Shown: positions 1-8,708 of the stretch, piece after piece
Layout of the letters: every line of letters begins with the position of its first letter
How positions within the stretch are numbered: position 1 is the stretch's first letter
Notes under the pieces: model-generated
Told to the model about the DNA's origin: nothing
Databases searched by the model: none
The model's input: only the letters and a program-made list of their open reading frames with translations
From: JBPEWY01 sp052032225
GTDB taxonomy: Bacteria; Bacteroidota; Bacteroidia; Flavobacteriales; Flavobacteriaceae
NCBI GenBank assembly: GCA_052032225.1
Contig: JBPEWY010000028.1
Coordinates: 1-55,014 of the forward strand
DNA: 55,014 nt
Reading direction: 5' to 3'
Made by a program: the position numbers and the translations under genes

Positions 1-2
1 AA

Positions 3-2132
3 ATGAGTAGAAAAGATATTCAACATATTACCTTAGCTAATGATAATACAGCTGCTAAAAATGTTGCTTCTAATGGAGAAGACTTTATAACAGCAGAAGG
101 CATATCAATTAAATCGGTTTATACAGTAAATAATCTTGAAGAAGCAGAGCACTTGCGCTTTGCTGCCGGGATACCTCCTTATTTACGTGGCCCATACAGT
201 ACAATGTATGTTAGAAGACCTTGGACAATTAGGCAGTATGCAGGATTTTCTACAGCAGAAGAAAGTAATGCATTTTACAGAAGAAACTTAGCTGCCGGCC
301 AAAAAGGTCTCTCTGTTGCTTTTGATTTGGCTACACATAGAGGTTACGACAGTGATCATGAACGCGTAGTGGGCGATGTGGGTAAAGCCGGAGTAGCTAT
401 AGACTCGGTTGAAGACATGAAAATACTCTTCGACCAAATTCCGCTCGATAAAATGTCGGTTTCTATGACTATGAACGGTGCCGTTTTGCCTATAATGGCT
501 TTCTATATAGTTGCAGCCCAAGAACAGGGCGTTAAGCCTGAGCAACTTTCTGGTACCATTCAGAACGATATTTTAAAGGAGTTTATGGTGCGTAACACTT
601 ACATTTACCCTCCTACTCCATCAATGAAAATTATTGCCGATATATTTGAGTACACCAGTAAATACATGCCCAAATTTAACAGCATTAGTATCTCTGGATA
701 CCATATGCAGGAGGCTGGTGCTACTGCAGATATTGAGTTGGCATACACACTTGCAGACGGTTTAGAATACATTAGAACCGGGATAAAAGCCGGGATGGAT
801 ATAGATGATTTTGCTCCGCGATTATCTTTTTTCTGGGCTATCGGGATGAATCATTTTATGGAAATTGCTAAAATGAGAGCTGCCAGAATGTTGTGGGCAA
901 AACTGGTTAAGCAATTTAATCCTAAAAACCCAAAATCATTAGCCTTAAGAACACACTGCCAAACCAGTGGATGGAGCTTAACAGAACAAGACCCATTTAA
1001 CAACGTAGCAAGAACTTGTATTGAAGCTGCTGCAGCTGCATTTGGTGGCACACAATCTTTACATACCAATGCATTAGATGAGGCAATTGCATTGCCAACA
1101 GATTTTTCGGCCAGAATAGCCAGAAATACTCAGCTTTATCTTCAAGAAGAGACTAAAATTACTAAAACCGTAGACCCTTGGGCAGGAAGCTATTATGTAG
1201 AATCTTTAACACATGAAATAGCGCATAAAGCTTGGAAACTTATTCAAGAGATTGAAGATTTAGGCGGAATGACCAAAGCTATCGAAGCCGGTATTCCTAA
1301 AATGAGAATTGAAGAAGCTGCCGCAAGAAAACAAGCCAGAATAGATAGTGGGCAAGACATAATAGTTGGAGTAAACAAATACAGACTTGCAAAAGAAGAC
1401 CCACTTCAAATTCTCGAAGTAGATAACAATGTTGTTAGACAGCAACAAATAGAGCGTTTACAGAAAATAAAAAGAGAAAGAAACTCAGAAAAAGTATCGG
1501 CTGCCTTGCAAAAACTTACAGATGCAGCTAAAACAGGCAATAAAAATTTATTAGCTTTAGCAATAGAAGCAGCTAAAGAGAGAGCAACTTTAGGTGAGAT
1601 TAGCAGTGCTCTAGAAACTGTATTTGGCAGGTATAAAGCAAACATTCAATCATTTAGTGGAGTGTATTCGAAAGAAATTAAACAAGACGATAGTTTTGAA
1701 AGAGCAAAACAGTTAGCCAACACCTTTGCAGAGCAAGAAGGTAGAAGACCCCGTATTATGATTGCTAAAATGGGGCAAGATGGACACGACAGAGGAGCAA
1801 AAGTTGTTGCAACGGGCTATGCCGATGTAGGTTTTGATGTAGATATCGGTCCGCTTTTTCAAACTCCAGCAGAAGCTGCAAAGCAGGCAGTAGAAAACGA
1901 TGTTCATGTTTTAGGAGTATCGTCATTGGCCGGTGGGCATAAAACACTTGTTCCTCAGGTTATAGAAGAACTTAAAAAATATGGTCGTGATGATATAATG
2001 GTTGTTGTTGGCGGTGTTATCCCACAACAAGATTATGAGTTTTTGTTTAATGCCGGTGCCGTTGCTGTATTTGGTCCGGGGACAAAAATTAGTGATGCAG
2101 CCATTACCATTTTAGAAATTTTATTAGACTAG
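3..2132 (+). CDS. mutB: Methylmalonyl-CoA mutase, large (catalytic) subunit
   Basis: Adenosylcobalamin-dependent mutase that interconverts succinyl-CoA and (R)-methylmalonyl-CoA, used in propionate and odd-chain or branched acyl-CoA metabolism in the cytoplasm. The 709-residue product has the usual length. The N-terminal acyl-CoA-binding TIM barrel (about residues 30-540) contains RQYAGF and the AFDLATHRGYDSD segment. The C-terminal B12 domain has DGHDRG at about 593-598, with the cobalt-ligating His, followed by SSLAGGH and VVGGVIP. The ATG lies two bases inside the window, so its upstream context, where a non-catalytic small subunit is usually found, cannot be seen. A dienoyl-CoA reductase follows on the same strand. 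Family assignment is very secure; the symbol follows the two-subunit naming and is less certain. Confidence 0.95.
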   Translation: MSRKDIQHITLANDNTAAKNVASNGEDFITAEGISIKSVYTVNNLEEAEHLRFAAGIPPYLRGPYSTMYVRRPWTIRQYAGFSTAEESNAFYRRNLAAGQKGLSVAFDLATHRGYDSDHERVVGDVGKAGVAIDSVEDMKILFDQIPLDKMSVSMTMNGAVLPIMAFYIVAAQEQGVKPEQLSGTIQNDILKEFMVRNTYIYPPTPSMKIIADIFEYTSKYMPKFNSISISGYHMQEAGATADIELAYTLADGLEYIRTGIKAGMDIDDFAPRLSFFWAIGMNHFMEIAKMRAARMLWAKLVKQFNPKNPKSLALRTHCQTSGWSLTEQDPFNNVARTCIEAAAAAFGGTQSLHTNALDEAIALPTDFSARIARNTQLYLQEETKITKTVDPWAGSYYVESLTHEIAHKAWKLIQEIEDLGGMTKAIEAGIPKMRIEEAAARKQARIDSGQDIIVGVNKYRLAKEDPLQILEVDNNVVRQQQIERLQKIKRERNSEKVSAALQKLTDAAKTGNKNLLALAIEAAKERATLGEISSALETVFGRYKANIQSFSGVYSKEIKQDDSFERAKQLANTFAEQEGRRPRIMIAKMGQDGHDRGAKVVATGYADVGFDVDIGPLFQTPAEAAKQAVENDVHVLGVSSLAGGHKTLVPQVIEELKKYGRDDIMVVVGGVIPQQDYEFLFNAGAVAVFGPGTKISDAAITILEILLD

Positions 2133-2149
2133 CATAATTTTTATTATGC
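2132..2149 (+). terminator. Possible weak hairpin after the mutase gene
   Basis: GCATAAT (2132-2138) pairs with ATTATGC (2143-2149) across a TTTT loop immediately after the mutase stop. The stem is AT-rich and no clean U-tract follows, so termination would be weak. Confidence 0.3.
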
Positions 2150-2205
2150 ATGCATATTATTTTAGGTTTTATATGTACTTTTATCAAAACTAAAATTAAT
2201 TACCT

Positions 2206-3087
2206 ATGATGTATGCACAAAAAATGCTTCGTGAAGATGCATTAAAAGGAAAAAATATTGTAGTAACCGGTGGCGGAAGCGGGCTTGGCAAAGCAATGAC
2301 TAAATACTTTTTAGAGTTAGGAGCCAACGTTGCCATTACATCTAGAAACTTAGAGAAATTAACTCAAACCGCTAAAGATTTAGAGGCAGAAACCGGAGGT
2401 ACTTGTTTACCCGTACAATGTGACGTTAGGCATTATGATCAAGTAGAAGCCATGCACAAGCAAGTTATAGATGCATTTGGTAAAGTTGATGTATTGCTTA
2501 ACAATGCTGCCGGTAATTTTATATCTCCTACAGAACGTTTATCGGCTAACGCTTTTGATACAATAATAGATATTGTTTTAAAAGGAACTAAAAATTGTAC
2601 ATTAGCTTTCGGTAAACATTGGATAGACACCAAACAAAAAAACACCAATGTTTTAAATATTGTTACTACCTATGCTTGGACAGGCTCAGCGTATGTAGTA
2701 CCAAGTGCAACAGCAAAGGCCGGAGTTTTGGCTATGACACGTAGTCTTGCAGTAGAATGGGCTAAATACGGTATGCGCTTTAATGCAATAGCTCCCGGAC
2801 CATTCCCTACTAAAGGAGCATGGGATAGACTACTTCCGGGCGATTTAAAAGAGAAATTTGATTTAGCTAAAAAAGTACCGTTAAAACGTGTAGGAGAACA
2901 TCAAGAACTTGCCAATTTAGCAGCCTATTTGGTATCTGATTTTGCAGCATATATAAACGGAGAAGTAATAACTATAGATGGAGGCGAATGGTTAAAAGGT
3001 GCTGGGCAATTTAACCTACTAGAGCAAGTTCCTGAACAAATGTGGGATATGCTCGAAGCAATGATTAGAGCTAAAAAGAATAAGTAA
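2206..3087 (+). CDS. SDR oxidoreductase, mitochondrial-type 2,4-dienoyl-CoA reductase
   Basis: Predicted NADPH-dependent reductase of 2,4-dienoyl-CoA esters, an auxiliary step in beta-oxidation of unsaturated fatty acids. The 293-residue Rossmann protein has the TGGGSGLG cofactor loop near the N terminus and NNAAGNF. The standard SDR Tyr of YxxxK is Ser here (SATAK). A Tyr at about 156 (YAWTG) lies exactly 15 residues before Lys 171, the spacing of the Tyr199/Lys214 pair in human DECR1, and AVEWAKYGMRFN and PGP.PTKGA also match that family. Its position behind methylmalonyl-CoA mutase fits acyl-CoA catabolism. Two adjacent ATG codons are possible starts. Confidence 0.85.
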   Translation: MMYAQKMLREDALKGKNIVVTGGGSGLGKAMTKYFLELGANVAITSRNLEKLTQTAKDLEAETGGTCLPVQCDVRHYDQVEAMHKQVIDAFGKVDVLLNNAAGNFISPTERLSANAFDTIIDIVLKGTKNCTLAFGKHWIDTKQKNTNVLNIVTTYAWTGSAYVVPSATAKAGVLAMTRSLAVEWAKYGMRFNAIAPGPFPTKGAWDRLLPGDLKEKFDLAKKVPLKRVGEHQELANLAAYLVSDFAAYINGEVITIDGGEWLKGAGQFNLLEQVPEQMWDMLEAMIRAKKNK

Positions 3088-3181
3088 TTATTACATTTTT
3101 TATTCACTTTCTGTTAATAAATTACATTTTTTTAACCCATAAATAATTGTATTTTTACCTCTTACAAATCTATTACAAAAC

Positions 3182-3955
3182 ATGGGCAAAATCATTGCTA
3201 TTGCAAACCAAAAAGGAGGCGTAGGTAAAACTACAACAACCGTCAATTTAGCTGCTTCCTTGGGTGTATTAGAAAAGAAAGTTTTGTTAATTGATGCCGA
3301 CCCCCAAGCAAACGCCACTTCCGGATTAGGAATTGATGTAGAAACGGTAGAGTCTGGCACTTATCAACTGTTAGAACACACCCTAGACGCCAAAGAAACT
3401 ATTATTAAAACAAGTTCTCCTAATGTAGACCTCATACCGTCTCATATAGATCTTGTTGCTATAGAAATAGAATTGGTAGATAAAGACAATAGAGAATATA
3501 TGCTTAAAGAAGCTATTGGTAATCTAAAAGAAGAATATGATTATATTTTAATAGATTGCGCCCCTTCTTTAGGCTTATTAACTCTAAATGCATTAACAGC
3601 TGCAAACTCAGTAATTATACCAATTCAGTGTGAGTATTTTGCGTTAGAAGGTTTGGGCAAACTACTTAACACCATTAAAAGTGTTCAAAGAATTCACAAC
3701 CCTGATTTAGATATTGAAGGGCTTTTATTAACCATGTACGATTCTCGTTTACGATTATCTAATCAGGTAGTAGAAGAAGTACAAAAACATTTTAGCGGAA
3801 TGGTTTTTGAAACCATTATACAACGAAATGTTCGCTTAAGTGAAGCCCCAAGTTTCGGTGAAAGTATAATTAATTATGATGCCAGCAGTAAAGGTGCTGC
3901 AAATTACTTAAACTTAGCGCACGAGATTTTAGAAAAAAACAAGCAAACCGTATAG
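3182..3955 (+). CDS. parA: ParA/Soj-family chromosome partitioning ATPase
   Basis: DNA-binding ATPase that works with ParB to segregate the replicated chromosome origin. The 257-residue length is typical of the small Soj type without an N-terminal HTH domain. It carries the deviant Walker A motif KGGVGKTT at residues 11-18 with both the signature Lys 11 and Lys 16, DADPQAN at 38-44, and IDCAPSLGLLT as the Walker B region. The parB ATG abuts its stop codon, so the two are co-translated. The 94-base upstream gap is AT-rich and probably holds the promoter for the run that extends to about 8.7 kb. No parS-like palindrome is seen nearby. Confidence 0.95.
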   Translation: MGKIIAIANQKGGVGKTTTTVNLAASLGVLEKKVLLIDADPQANATSGLGIDVETVESGTYQLLEHTLDAKETIIKTSSPNVDLIPSHIDLVAIEIELVDKDNREYMLKEAIGNLKEEYDYILIDCAPSLGLLTLNALTAANSVIIPIQCEYFALEGLGKLLNTIKSVQRIHNPDLDIEGLLLTMYDSRLRLSNQVVEEVQKHFSGMVFETIIQRNVRLSEAPSFGESIINYDASSKGAANYLNLAHEILEKNKQTV

Positions 3956-4864
3956 ATGGCAAAAGCAACGAAAAAGCAAGCACTAGGAAGAGGGTTATCG
4001 GCTTTGTTAAAAGACCCAAATAACGATATTAAATCTGCATCAGATAAAAATGCCGATAAGGTTGTTGGAAACATTGTAGAGCTCGAGTTAGACGCAATTG
4101 ATGTTAACCCTTATCAGCCCAGAACCAGCTTTAACGAAGAAGCTCTTAGCGAACTTGCTACTTCTATAAAAGAGTTAGGAGTAATACAACCCATAACCGT
4201 TAGAAAAATTGGTTTTAACAAATACCAATTAGTTTCTGGGGAGCGCCGTTTGCGCGCATCTAAAATAGCCGGATTAAAAACTATACCTGCTTATATTAGG
4301 ATTGCTAACGATCAAGAATCGTTAGAAATGGCTTTGGTTGAAAACATTCAACGCCAAGATTTAGACCCTATAGAAATTGCACTTTCTTACGAACGATTGA
4401 TTGATGAAATTCAGCTAACACAAGAGCAGCTAAGTGAACGCGTTGGTAAAAAACGTTCTACCATCACCAATTACTTAAGATTATTAAAGTTAGACCCTAT
4501 TATTCAAACCGGAATGCGTGATGGCTTTATATCTATGGGACATGGTAGAGCTTTAATTAATATTGAAAACAGAAAACAACAACTGGATATTTACGAAAAA
4601 ATAATAGCGCAAAAACTTTCTGTTAGAGAAACCGAAGAGTTGGTTAGAAACCTTCAAAACGGCTCATCTTCAAACCAATCAAAAACTACTACTAAAACCC
4701 AAATTCCGGAAAACGTAAAGAAAGACATAGAAGCTTTATCTAACTATTTTGGCACTAAGGTTGCAGTAAAGTTTTCTTCGAACGGAAAAGGTAAACTTAC
4801 CATTCCTTTTCAATCAGAAGAAGATTTTAAACGCCTAAAAAAGCTAATCTCAGGTGAGAATTAA
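3956..4864 (+). CDS. parB: ParB/Spo0J-family partition protein
   Basis: Centromere-binding CTPase clamp that loads at parS and stimulates ParA. The 302-residue product has the N-terminal ParB/Srx domain with the CTP-binding GERRLRA motif at about 95-101, the ENIQRQDLDPIEIA segment, and a central helix-turn-helix (about 153-180, TQEQLSERVGKKRSTITNYL). It is followed by a charged linker and a C-terminal dimerisation region. It begins directly after the parA stop. The next gene starts inside its last codons, which suggests translational coupling. Confidence 0.95.
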   Translation: MAKATKKQALGRGLSALLKDPNNDIKSASDKNADKVVGNIVELELDAIDVNPYQPRTSFNEEALSELATSIKELGVIQPITVRKIGFNKYQLVSGERRLRASKIAGLKTIPAYIRIANDQESLEMALVENIQRQDLDPIEIALSYERLIDEIQLTQEQLSERVGKKRSTITNYLRLLKLDPIIQTGMRDGFISMGHGRALINIENRKQQLDIYEKIIAQKLSVRETEELVRNLQNGSSSNQSKTTTKTQIPENVKKDIEALSNYFGTKVAVKFSSNGKGKLTIPFQSEEDFKRLKKLISGEN

Positions 4865-5456
4865 ACAATTTGCAACAGTATTTTTTTTATGGGTTACAGT
4901 TGTAACTTTTGCTCAAGAACAGCAAACAGATAGCACAGTTACTACTGCAACAGAACGTATTATTAAAAAACATTCTATAGACCCGCTCGCCCCAAGTAGA
5001 GCAGCATTTTATTCGGCTGTATTGCCCGGTTTAGGACAAGCATACAACAAAAAATACTGGAAAATACCTATTGTTTATGGTGCCATAGGCACAGGAGTTT
5101 ATTTTTACAAAAAAAATGCAGACCAATACGACCGCTACAGAACTGCCTATAAAAGAAGGTTAGCCGGTTATACAGACGATGAGTTTTACGATATTAACAA
5201 CTCTGGTGTTGTTGTAGGCAATCCAGATGTAAGTGACGACGCACTAAGAGATGCTCAAGAATTTTACCAGCGTAATAGAGATCTCTCGCTACTTATTACC
5301 ATAGGTCTTTATGTGCTTAACATTATAGATGCCAATGTAGATGCGCATTTAAGGCAATATAATGTTAATCCGGACCTTACATTTAAACCGTATCTTTACC
5401 AAAATCAAATAGACGCCCGTGTACATTACGGCATGCAGTTAACTTTTAATTTTTAG
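4854..5456 (+). CDS. DUF5683 domain secreted/membrane protein
   Basis: Function unknown. The 200-residue product has an N-terminal signal peptide (hydrophobic about 7-20, ending TFAQ), then a conserved segment with DPLAPSRAAFYSAVLPGLGQ and two short hydrophobic stretches consistent with a DUF5683 protein anchored in the envelope. The start is GTG, overlapping the end of parB by 11 bases; no early ATG exists and the signal peptide supports this start. It lies in the parAB-dapB-lepB run, an arrangement I recall from other flavobacteria. Confidence 0.75.
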   Translation: MRIKQFATVFFLWVTVVTFAQEQQTDSTVTTATERIIKKHSIDPLAPSRAAFYSAVLPGLGQAYNKKYWKIPIVYGAIGTGVYFYKKNADQYDRYRTAYKRRLAGYTDDEFYDINNSGVVVGNPDVSDDALRDAQEFYQRNRDLSLLITIGLYVLNIIDANVDAHLRQYNVNPDLTFKPYLYQNQIDARVHYGMQLTFNF

Positions 5457-5458
5457 CT

Positions 5459-6160
5459 ATGAAAATTGCGTTGTTAGGTTATGGTAAAATGGGAAAAACC
5501 ATAGAACGATTGGCAGCAGATCGTGGTCATACCATATCACACAAAATAACAAATAACATTACTGAGCATTCCTTAACAAATGCCGATGTTGCCATAGATT
5601 TTTCTGTACCGGATGCTGCTTTTAACAACATTAGTTACTGCCTAAAAAACAACATTCCGGTTGTATCTGGTACTACCGGGTGGTTAGATAAATATAATGA
5701 TGCTGTAGCTCTTTGTGAAAAACATAACGGTGCTTTTATTTATGCTTCTAATTTTAGTTTAGGAGTAAATGTTTTTTTTGAATTGAATGAACGATTAGCA
5801 ACACTATTAAAAAATCAATCACAATACAATGTAGCTATAGAAGAAATTCATCATACACAAAAACTAGATGCACCAAGTGGTACAGCAATTACCTTAGCAG
5901 AAGGCATCATTAAACACACAAATAAAGAAAAGTGGAGCTTAACGGATACCGGAGAAAATACAATTCCTATAACGGCTAAAAGAATAGAGAATGTTCCCGG
6001 AACACACACGGTTAGTTACCAAAGCGACGTAGATTCTATAAACATACAACACACAGCTCATAATCGTGACGGATTTGCTTTAGGAGCAATTATAGCTGCA
6101 GAATGGCTAATTGGTAAAACAGGGGTTTTCACTATGAGAGATGTGTTAAACATTGGTTAA
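5459..6160 (+). CDS. dapB: 4-hydroxy-tetrahydrodipicolinate reductase
   Basis: NAD(P)H-dependent reduction of the DapA product in the diaminopimelate/lysine pathway, supplying peptidoglycan precursor in the cytoplasm. At 233 residues it is shorter than the E. coli enzyme. It has the N-terminal dinucleotide loop GYGKMG (residues 7-12), the SGTTGW motif, and the catalytic segment EIHHTQKLDAPSGTA with the His pair at 131-132. It starts two bases after DUF5683 and lies one short gap before lepB, so it belongs to the same transcription unit. Confidence 0.95.
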   Translation: MKIALLGYGKMGKTIERLAADRGHTISHKITNNITEHSLTNADVAIDFSVPDAAFNNISYCLKNNIPVVSGTTGWLDKYNDAVALCEKHNGAFIYASNFSLGVNVFFELNERLATLLKNQSQYNVAIEEIHHTQKLDAPSGTAITLAEGIIKHTNKEKWSLTDTGENTIPITAKRIENVPGTHTVSYQSDVDSINIQHTAHNRDGFALGAIIAAEWLIGKTGVFTMRDVLNIG

Positions 6161-6213
6161 ACACGTAACATTATTAGTTGTATAAACACTAAAAACAAAA
6201 AACATTTTTAATT

Positions 6214-7767
6214 ATGAACATAACACAATGGTTATTGTTTTTTATTGCTGTTCAAATAATTCACTTTTTAGGAACCTGGAAACTCTATAAAAAAGCCGGA
6301 CGAAAACCATGGGAAGCAATTATACCTGTTTATAATGCCATTGTGCTTATGCAAATTATAAACAGACCTAAATGGTGGGTAATATTGCTATTTATTCCGA
6401 TAATAAACTTAATAATGTTTCCGGTTATTTGGGTAGAAACCATTCGCAGTTTTGGAAAAAACAGTCGCTTAGACACCCTTTTAGTAGTTGCTACGTTAGG
6501 TTTTTATATTTTTTATCTGAATTACGCATTAGATGTTGCCTACATATCCGATAGAAGCTTAAAACCAAAATCGGCTTTAGGAGAATGGGTTAGCTCTATA
6601 TTATTTGCAGTTGTAGCTGCCACTTTAGTTCATACATATTTTATTCAACCATATGTTATCCCTACCTCATCTTTAGAAAAAACTTTACTAGTTGGCGACT
6701 TTTTATTTGTTAGTAAGTTTCACTACGGGGCAAGAGCACCAATGACCACAGTGGCAATGCCTATGGTTCATGATACAATCCCGGTTGTTAAAACTAAATC
6801 TTATTTAAAATGGCCGCAACTGCCTTATTTTAGATTACCCGGTTTTCAAAAAATAAAACGTAATGATATTGTGGTATTTAATTGGCCGGTAGATACTGTT
6901 CAACAGTTTTTTAAAACCCCCGACAAAAAAATAGTTAAACCAATAGATAAAAAATCTAATTACGTAAAACGTTGCGTTGGTATTCCGGGTGATACATTAG
7001 AGATTAAAAATGGTTATGTTTTTATTAATGGCAAACAAAATAATTTACCCGATAGAGCTAAATTACAGTTTAGTTATAAAGCAACCCTAAAAGGTAGCGG
7101 CCTCACACGCCAGCTATTAGCAAACCGTTATGATATTACAGATCCTGTTGGTTTAATACACAGAGACACAGTGCTATTTACTGCCGTTACAGAAGAAGCT
7201 GCTGAAAGGTTAAAACACAACCCTAATGTAGCATGGCTCGGTAAAAATATTGAGCCTAAAGGTGTTAGAAACCCTAATATTTTTCCACAGCATCCAAATT
7301 TTAACTGGAATCAAGATAATTTTGGTCCGATTTATATTCCAAAAGCAGGTGAAACAATTCAATTAAACTTACAAAATTTACCACTATACAAACGAGTAAT
7401 TAAGGAGTACGAAGGCAACACGTTAGAAGTAAAAAACAATCAAATTTACATTAACAATACTCCCACACAGTCTTACACTTTTAAACAAGATTATTACTGG
7501 ATGATGGGTGATAATCGTCATAATTCTGAAGATGCAAGAGTTTGGGGATTTGTACCATTTAATCACGTAGTTGGGAAACCCGTTTTTATTTGGATGAGTT
7601 GGGACAGTAATGCTTCCGGGATTATGAATAAAATTAGATGGGAGCGTTTATTTACAACAGTTGGTGGAAACGGCAAACCCGTTTCTTACTTTAAATACTT
7701 TTTAATTATTCTATTTGGTTGGTTAATTTTTGATTTTATCAGGAAACGAAAAAAAGCAAGCAAATAA
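6214..7767 (+). CDS. lepB: Signal peptidase I with extra N-terminal membrane domain
   Basis: Membrane-bound Ser/Lys protease that removes signal peptides from exported proteins. The 517-residue product is much longer than classical enzymes. About 120 residues of multi-pass membrane sequence (DUF5684-like) precede the peptidase anchor helix. Catalytic Ser is inferred at 153 in PTSSLEKTLLVGD, where Leu takes the place of the usual Met of SM. General-base Lys is at 252 in NYVKRCVGIPGD. A long insertion follows, then GDNRHNSEDARVWGFVP. A last hydrophobic segment and basic tail end the protein. It is the fifth gene of the parA run. Confidence 0.92.
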   Translation: MNITQWLLFFIAVQIIHFLGTWKLYKKAGRKPWEAIIPVYNAIVLMQIINRPKWWVILLFIPIINLIMFPVIWVETIRSFGKNSRLDTLLVVATLGFYIFYLNYALDVAYISDRSLKPKSALGEWVSSILFAVVAATLVHTYFIQPYVIPTSSLEKTLLVGDFLFVSKFHYGARAPMTTVAMPMVHDTIPVVKTKSYLKWPQLPYFRLPGFQKIKRNDIVVFNWPVDTVQQFFKTPDKKIVKPIDKKSNYVKRCVGIPGDTLEIKNGYVFINGKQNNLPDRAKLQFSYKATLKGSGLTRQLLANRYDITDPVGLIHRDTVLFTAVTEEAAERLKHNPNVAWLGKNIEPKGVRNPNIFPQHPNFNWNQDNFGPIYIPKAGETIQLNLQNLPLYKRVIKEYEGNTLEVKNNQIYINNTPTQSYTFKQDYYWMMGDNRHNSEDARVWGFVPFNHVVGKPVFIWMSWDSNASGIMNKIRWERLFTTVGGNGKPVSYFKYFLIILFGWLIFDFIRKRKKASK

Positions 7768-7771
7768 CCTC

Positions 7772-8389
7772 ATGAATACGGTAGTTATTCATCCAACTTA
7801 TTTTCCTACCATAGCACATTTTGTTGTTATGGCAAACAACGATGTTGTTTTTGAAGCACACGATAATTACCAAAAACAAACCTACAGAAACCGTATGTAT
7901 TTATATAGCCCCAATGGAAAGCAAATGCTTTCTATACCTATAAAACATACCGGTAAAGATGGACACCAATTGTATAAAGATGTTCAAATAGATTATAGTT
8001 TTAATTGGCAAAAACAACATTGGAAAACGTTAGAAACAGCCTACAGAACCTCGCCTTTTTTTGAATTTTACGAAGATGAATTTTCACCGCTTTTTCAAGA
8101 TAAACCAAAATTTTTATTCGATTTAAACTTAAAAACAATTGAAATTGTTGCTGATTGCATTGGTTTAGAAACAGCTTTAAAATTTACTGAGTCATTCGAG
8201 AAAGATTTGAGCCAATACTCTGATTTTAGATTTTTGGTAAATGCTAAACAAGAAAAACCTTTTAGCTTTAAAGAATACATTCAGGTATTTAGTAATAAGC
8301 ACGGCTACATAAGCAACCTTAGCATTTTAGATTTACTCTTTAACGAGGGCACCAACTCGCTTAACTATTTGCAACAGCATACACTTTAA
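7772..8389 (+). CDS. WbqC-like family protein
   Basis: Resembles the WbqC-like family, whose members are often found with polysaccharide or glycan genes; the biochemical role is not established. The protein is 205 residues, apparently soluble, starting MNTVVIHPTYFPTIAHF, with a GKDGHQLYKDVQI and NWQKQHWKTLETAYRTSPFF core typical of the family. I chose the ATG four bases after the lepB stop; a longer in-frame reading from 7730 would overlap lepB and adds residues not expected of the family. DUF6122 follows after four bases. Confidence 0.8.
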   Translation: MNTVVIHPTYFPTIAHFVVMANNDVVFEAHDNYQKQTYRNRMYLYSPNGKQMLSIPIKHTGKDGHQLYKDVQIDYSFNWQKQHWKTLETAYRTSPFFEFYEDEFSPLFQDKPKFLFDLNLKTIEIVADCIGLETALKFTESFEKDLSQYSDFRFLVNAKQEKPFSFKEYIQVFSNKHGYISNLSILDLLFNEGTNSLNYLQQHTL

Positions 8390-8393
8390 CATT

Positions 8394-8708
8394 ATGCTCC
8401 GCTTTTTTGTTCATTATGGTATACATTTTTTAGTACCTGTTCTTATAGCGTATTTATTTTACAGAAAAAAATTTAAGCAAAGTACTTTAATATTACTTTC
8501 AGCAATTATAATAGATATTGATCATTTACTTGCATCGCCAATTTTTGATGCTAACCGGTGCAGTATAAACTATCATTTTTTACATACTTATTGGGCTATA
8601 GCCGTCTATTTTTTTATGCTAATACCTAAAAAGACAAGGCTTATTGGCATTGGATTACTTATTCATATTCTGGCAGACACAGCAGATTGTATATTAATGA
8701 GATTGTAA
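8394..8708 (+). CDS. DUF6122 small integral membrane protein
   Basis: Function unknown. The 104-residue protein has about three or four hydrophobic helices and the polar motifs IIDIDHLL and HILADTADC within or beside helices. These resemble the D-x-DH and H..AD patterns of YdjM-type membrane metal-dependent hydrolases, but enzymatic activity is only a guess. It ends the parA-to-DUF6122 run. Its last 15 bases overlap the end of the convergent gene on the other strand, and there is no terminator hairpin between them. Confidence 0.7.
   Translation: MLRFFVHYGIHFLVPVLIAYLFYRKKFKQSTLILLSAIIIDIDHLLASPIFDANRCSINYHFLHTYWAIAVYFFMLIPKKTRLIGIGLLIHILADTADCILMRL

Noticed and set aside
3088..3181. Possible parS site upstream of parA
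   Set aside because: No TGTTTCACGTGAAACA-like palindrome was seen in this gap or elsewhere in the parAB region; the gap looks like plain AT-rich promoter DNA.
7730..7771. Longer start for the WbqC-like gene
   Set aside because: The extra 14 residues would lie inside the lepB tail and do not resemble the family N terminus; the ATG at 7772 is a better start.
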